DNA from: Massilia sp. PDC64
GTDB taxonomy: Bacteria > Pseudomonadota > Gammaproteobacteria > Burkholderiales > Burkholderiaceae_D
Direction of reading: 5' to 3'
Assembly: GCF_900101265.1 (NCBI RefSeq)
Contig: NZ_FMZS01000019.1
Span: forward strand, 1 to 64,000
DNA: 64,000 bases
Numbering within the stretch: position 1 is the stretch's first letter; each line of letters opens with the position of its first letter. Below the pieces are notes generated by a model. That model had not been told where the DNA came from. It saw only the letters and a program-made list of their open reading frames with translations, and ran no database searches. A program made the position numbers and the translations under genes. This document shows, piece after piece, positions 62,555 through 64,000 of the stretch.

Positions 62555-64000
62555 ATGAAACAGACTCTCAAGCTGGGCACCCTCGCCGCCGCCTGCCTCA
62601 TCGCCTGCGCGCCGGTCATCGCCGCCGACACCGCGGCCAAGCCCACTGCCGGCGCCACGAACGCCGGCGCCGCATCGAAACAACTGAATCAACTGGCCGA
62701 CGAATACTGGGATGCGCAGGCGCGCTTCGACCCCGTTTCCGCCGGCGAGAGCGGCGACAACCGCTTCCCCGACCAGATCGGCATGTCGATCGCGCCGAAG
62801 AACCGCGCGCACCAGTTCGCGCTGTACAAGGGCTATCTGAAACGCCTGCACGCGATCCGCCGCGACGGCCTCGCCCAGCGCGACCAGACGAGCTACGACA
62901 TCCTCGACTACGAACTGAAGACCGCGCTGCGCTTCGAGCCGTTCCCCGAGCACCTGCTGCCGCTGAACCAGATGGACGCCCTGCCCGTCACGCTCGCGAA
63001 CTACAGCAGCGGCCAGCAGGCGCAGTCGCTGGCCACCGTGAAGGATTACCAGGCCTACCTGAGCCGCCTGAACCAGCTGGGCCCCTGGATCGACCAGGCC
63101 ATCGCCAACATGCGCGAAGGGATGAAGCGCGGGATCGTGCAGCCGAAGGCGATCATGGAATCCGCCCTGCCCCAGTTCAGGCAGCTGGTGGCGGACAAGG
63201 CCGAGGACAGCATCTACTACACGCCCGTGAAGAACTTCCCGACGGGCTTTTCGGATGCCGATAAAAAGAAACTCACGGCCGCGTATCGCAGCACCATAGC
63301 CGGCAAGCTGAATCCCGCGCTGAAACGCCTGGCCGACTTCATCGAACACGACTACCTGCCGGCCTGCCGCACGAGCACCGGCTGGAGCGCGCTGCCGCAG
63401 GGGATGGACTGGTACCTCGCGCGCGTCGCGAGCCAGACGACGACGGACCTGCAGCCGGAACAGATCCACCAGATCGGTTTGCGGGAAGTGGCGCGGATCC
63501 AGGGCGAGTTTGCGCGCATCGGTCCAAAGATGGGCTACAACGGCCCGGCCGCCGGCCTGCCGGTGTGGGTGTCGGAACAGGCGAAGTACAAGCCGTTCAA
63601 GACCGAGGGCGAGATCATCGACGTCTACCGCAACCTGAACACGCAGCTGCAGGCCAAGCTGCCGGTGCTGTTCTCGCTGCGTCCGAAGACGCCGCTCGAC
63701 CTGCGCCTGGAACCGGAACTGTCGCGCGCGACCGCGTCCGACCACTACACGCCACCGGCCGTGGACGGGTCGCGGCCGGGCGTGTTCTGGTCCGTCGTGA
63801 ACGACCCGAAGCAGTACGGCAGCACGGGCATGGTCACGCTGTTCCTGCACGAGGGCCAGCCGGGCCACCACTTCCACATCGCGCTGATGCAGGAGCTGGG
63901 CCTGCCGAACTTCCGCAAGTTCGGCGGCAACAACGCCTTCACGGAAGGCTGGGCGCTGTACGCCGAGACGCTGGGCAAGGAGATGGGCCTGTTCGACAAG
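62555..64000 (+). CDS. DUF885 family secreted peptidase (truncated by the window end)
   Basis: The visible 482 residues begin with an exported N terminus: MKQTLKLGTLAAACLIACAP, with LIAC (Cys18) as a possible lipobox. DUF885 features follow: LADEYWDAQARFDPVSAGESG, an HEGQPGHH zinc-type motif at 432-439 and NNAFTEGWALYAETLG. DUF885 proteins are HExxH-type metallopeptidase relatives with poorly known substrates. The gene has no stop in the window; the family is usually about 580-620 residues, so about 100-140 residues are missing. Confidence 0.9.
   Translation, partial: MKQTLKLGTLAAACLIACAPVIAADTAAKPTAGATNAGAASKQLNQLADEYWDAQARFDPVSAGESGDNRFPDQIGMSIAPKNRAHQFALYKGYLKRLHAIRRDGLAQRDQTSYDILDYELKTALRFEPFPEHLLPLNQMDALPVTLANYSSGQQAQSLATVKDYQAYLSRLNQLGPWIDQAIANMREGMKRGIVQPKAIMESALPQFRQLVADKAEDSIYYTPVKNFPTGFSDADKKKLTAAYRSTIAGKLNPALKRLADFIEHDYLPACRTSTGWSALPQGMDWYLARVASQTTTDLQPEQIHQIGLREVARIQGEFARIGPKMGYNGPAAGLPVWVSEQAKYKPFKTEGEIIDVYRNLNTQLQAKLPVLFSLRPKTPLDLRLEPELSRATASDHYTPPAVDGSRPGVFWSVVNDPKQYGSTGMVTLFLHEGQPGHHFHIALMQELGLPNFRKFGGNNAFTEGWALYAETLGKEMGLFDK

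Overview
The window is high-GC chromosomal DNA from a proteobacterium. The str operon order (rpsL-rpsG-fusA-tuf), the protein styles, the gene neighbourhoods and the short GGGGTCAG-type intergenic repeats suggest a betaproteobacterium of the Oxalobacteraceae (Massilia/Telluria-like). That placement is inference from pattern recognition and no database search was possible. I see no phage, insertion sequence, CRISPR array, tRNA or rRNA. Coding density is high and most genes lie in tightly coupled operons.

Layout. 1-3395 (minus): tuf (partial), fusA, rpsG, rpsL behind a near-consensus sigma-70 promoter. 3774-5630: a phosphoethanolamine transferase. 5989-16645 (plus): a guanidine assimilation operon with a sigma-54 -24/-12 promoter, two possible upstream NtrC-like sites, a guanidine-I (ykkC) riboswitch with an overlapping intrinsic terminator, an ABC importer, two DUF1989 proteins (carboxyguanidine deiminase pair), a biotin-dependent urea/guanidine carboxylase, an outer-membrane protein and allophanate hydrolase. 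Guanidine would be imported, carboxylated, deiminated to allophanate and hydrolysed to ammonia and CO2. 16628-18094 (minus): a membrane-anchored MutS-like ATPase.

18257-25565 (plus): a sigma-54 operon for a MacAB-like exporter (adaptor, ATPase, two FtsX-type permeases) ending in its own NtrC-family response regulator and histidine kinase. 31062-42610 (minus): a nine-gene operon of TldD, TldE, a second TldD, DUF4159, MoxR ATPase, DUF58, a BatA-like protein and two large membrane proteins. This operon also has a sigma-54 promoter. An identical 15-base element (GTCCGCGACTGTCCG) lies 41-90 bases upstream of both sigma-54 promoters, which links the two operons into one probable regulon under the response regulator at 22903-24237. 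Both TldD copies carry Tat signal peptides while TldE does not. I consider this exporter / Tat-TldDE / MoxR regulon the most interesting candidate system here.

Between and beyond these lie: a TonB-C lipoprotein, a spermidine-synthase-like protein, a GNAT acetyltransferase, an opine-dehydrogenase-like protein coupled to a CapK-like adenylate-forming enzyme, and a metallo-beta-lactamase-fold hydrolase (25758-30988); a DegP-like lipoprotein protease divergent from the TldD operon (42984-44531), a secreted protein, a class-C beta-lactamase-fold hydrolase, a GDT1-type cation exporter, and a CehA/McbA-type metallohydrolase (to 49345); a Tsx-like porin and the very large cyclic beta-1,2-glucan synthase (49440-58609); a cysteine desulfurase / MBL-remnant / rhodanese fusion divergent from an Lrp-family regulator (58713-61273); a LivK-type binding protein; and a DUF885 peptidase cut by the window end.
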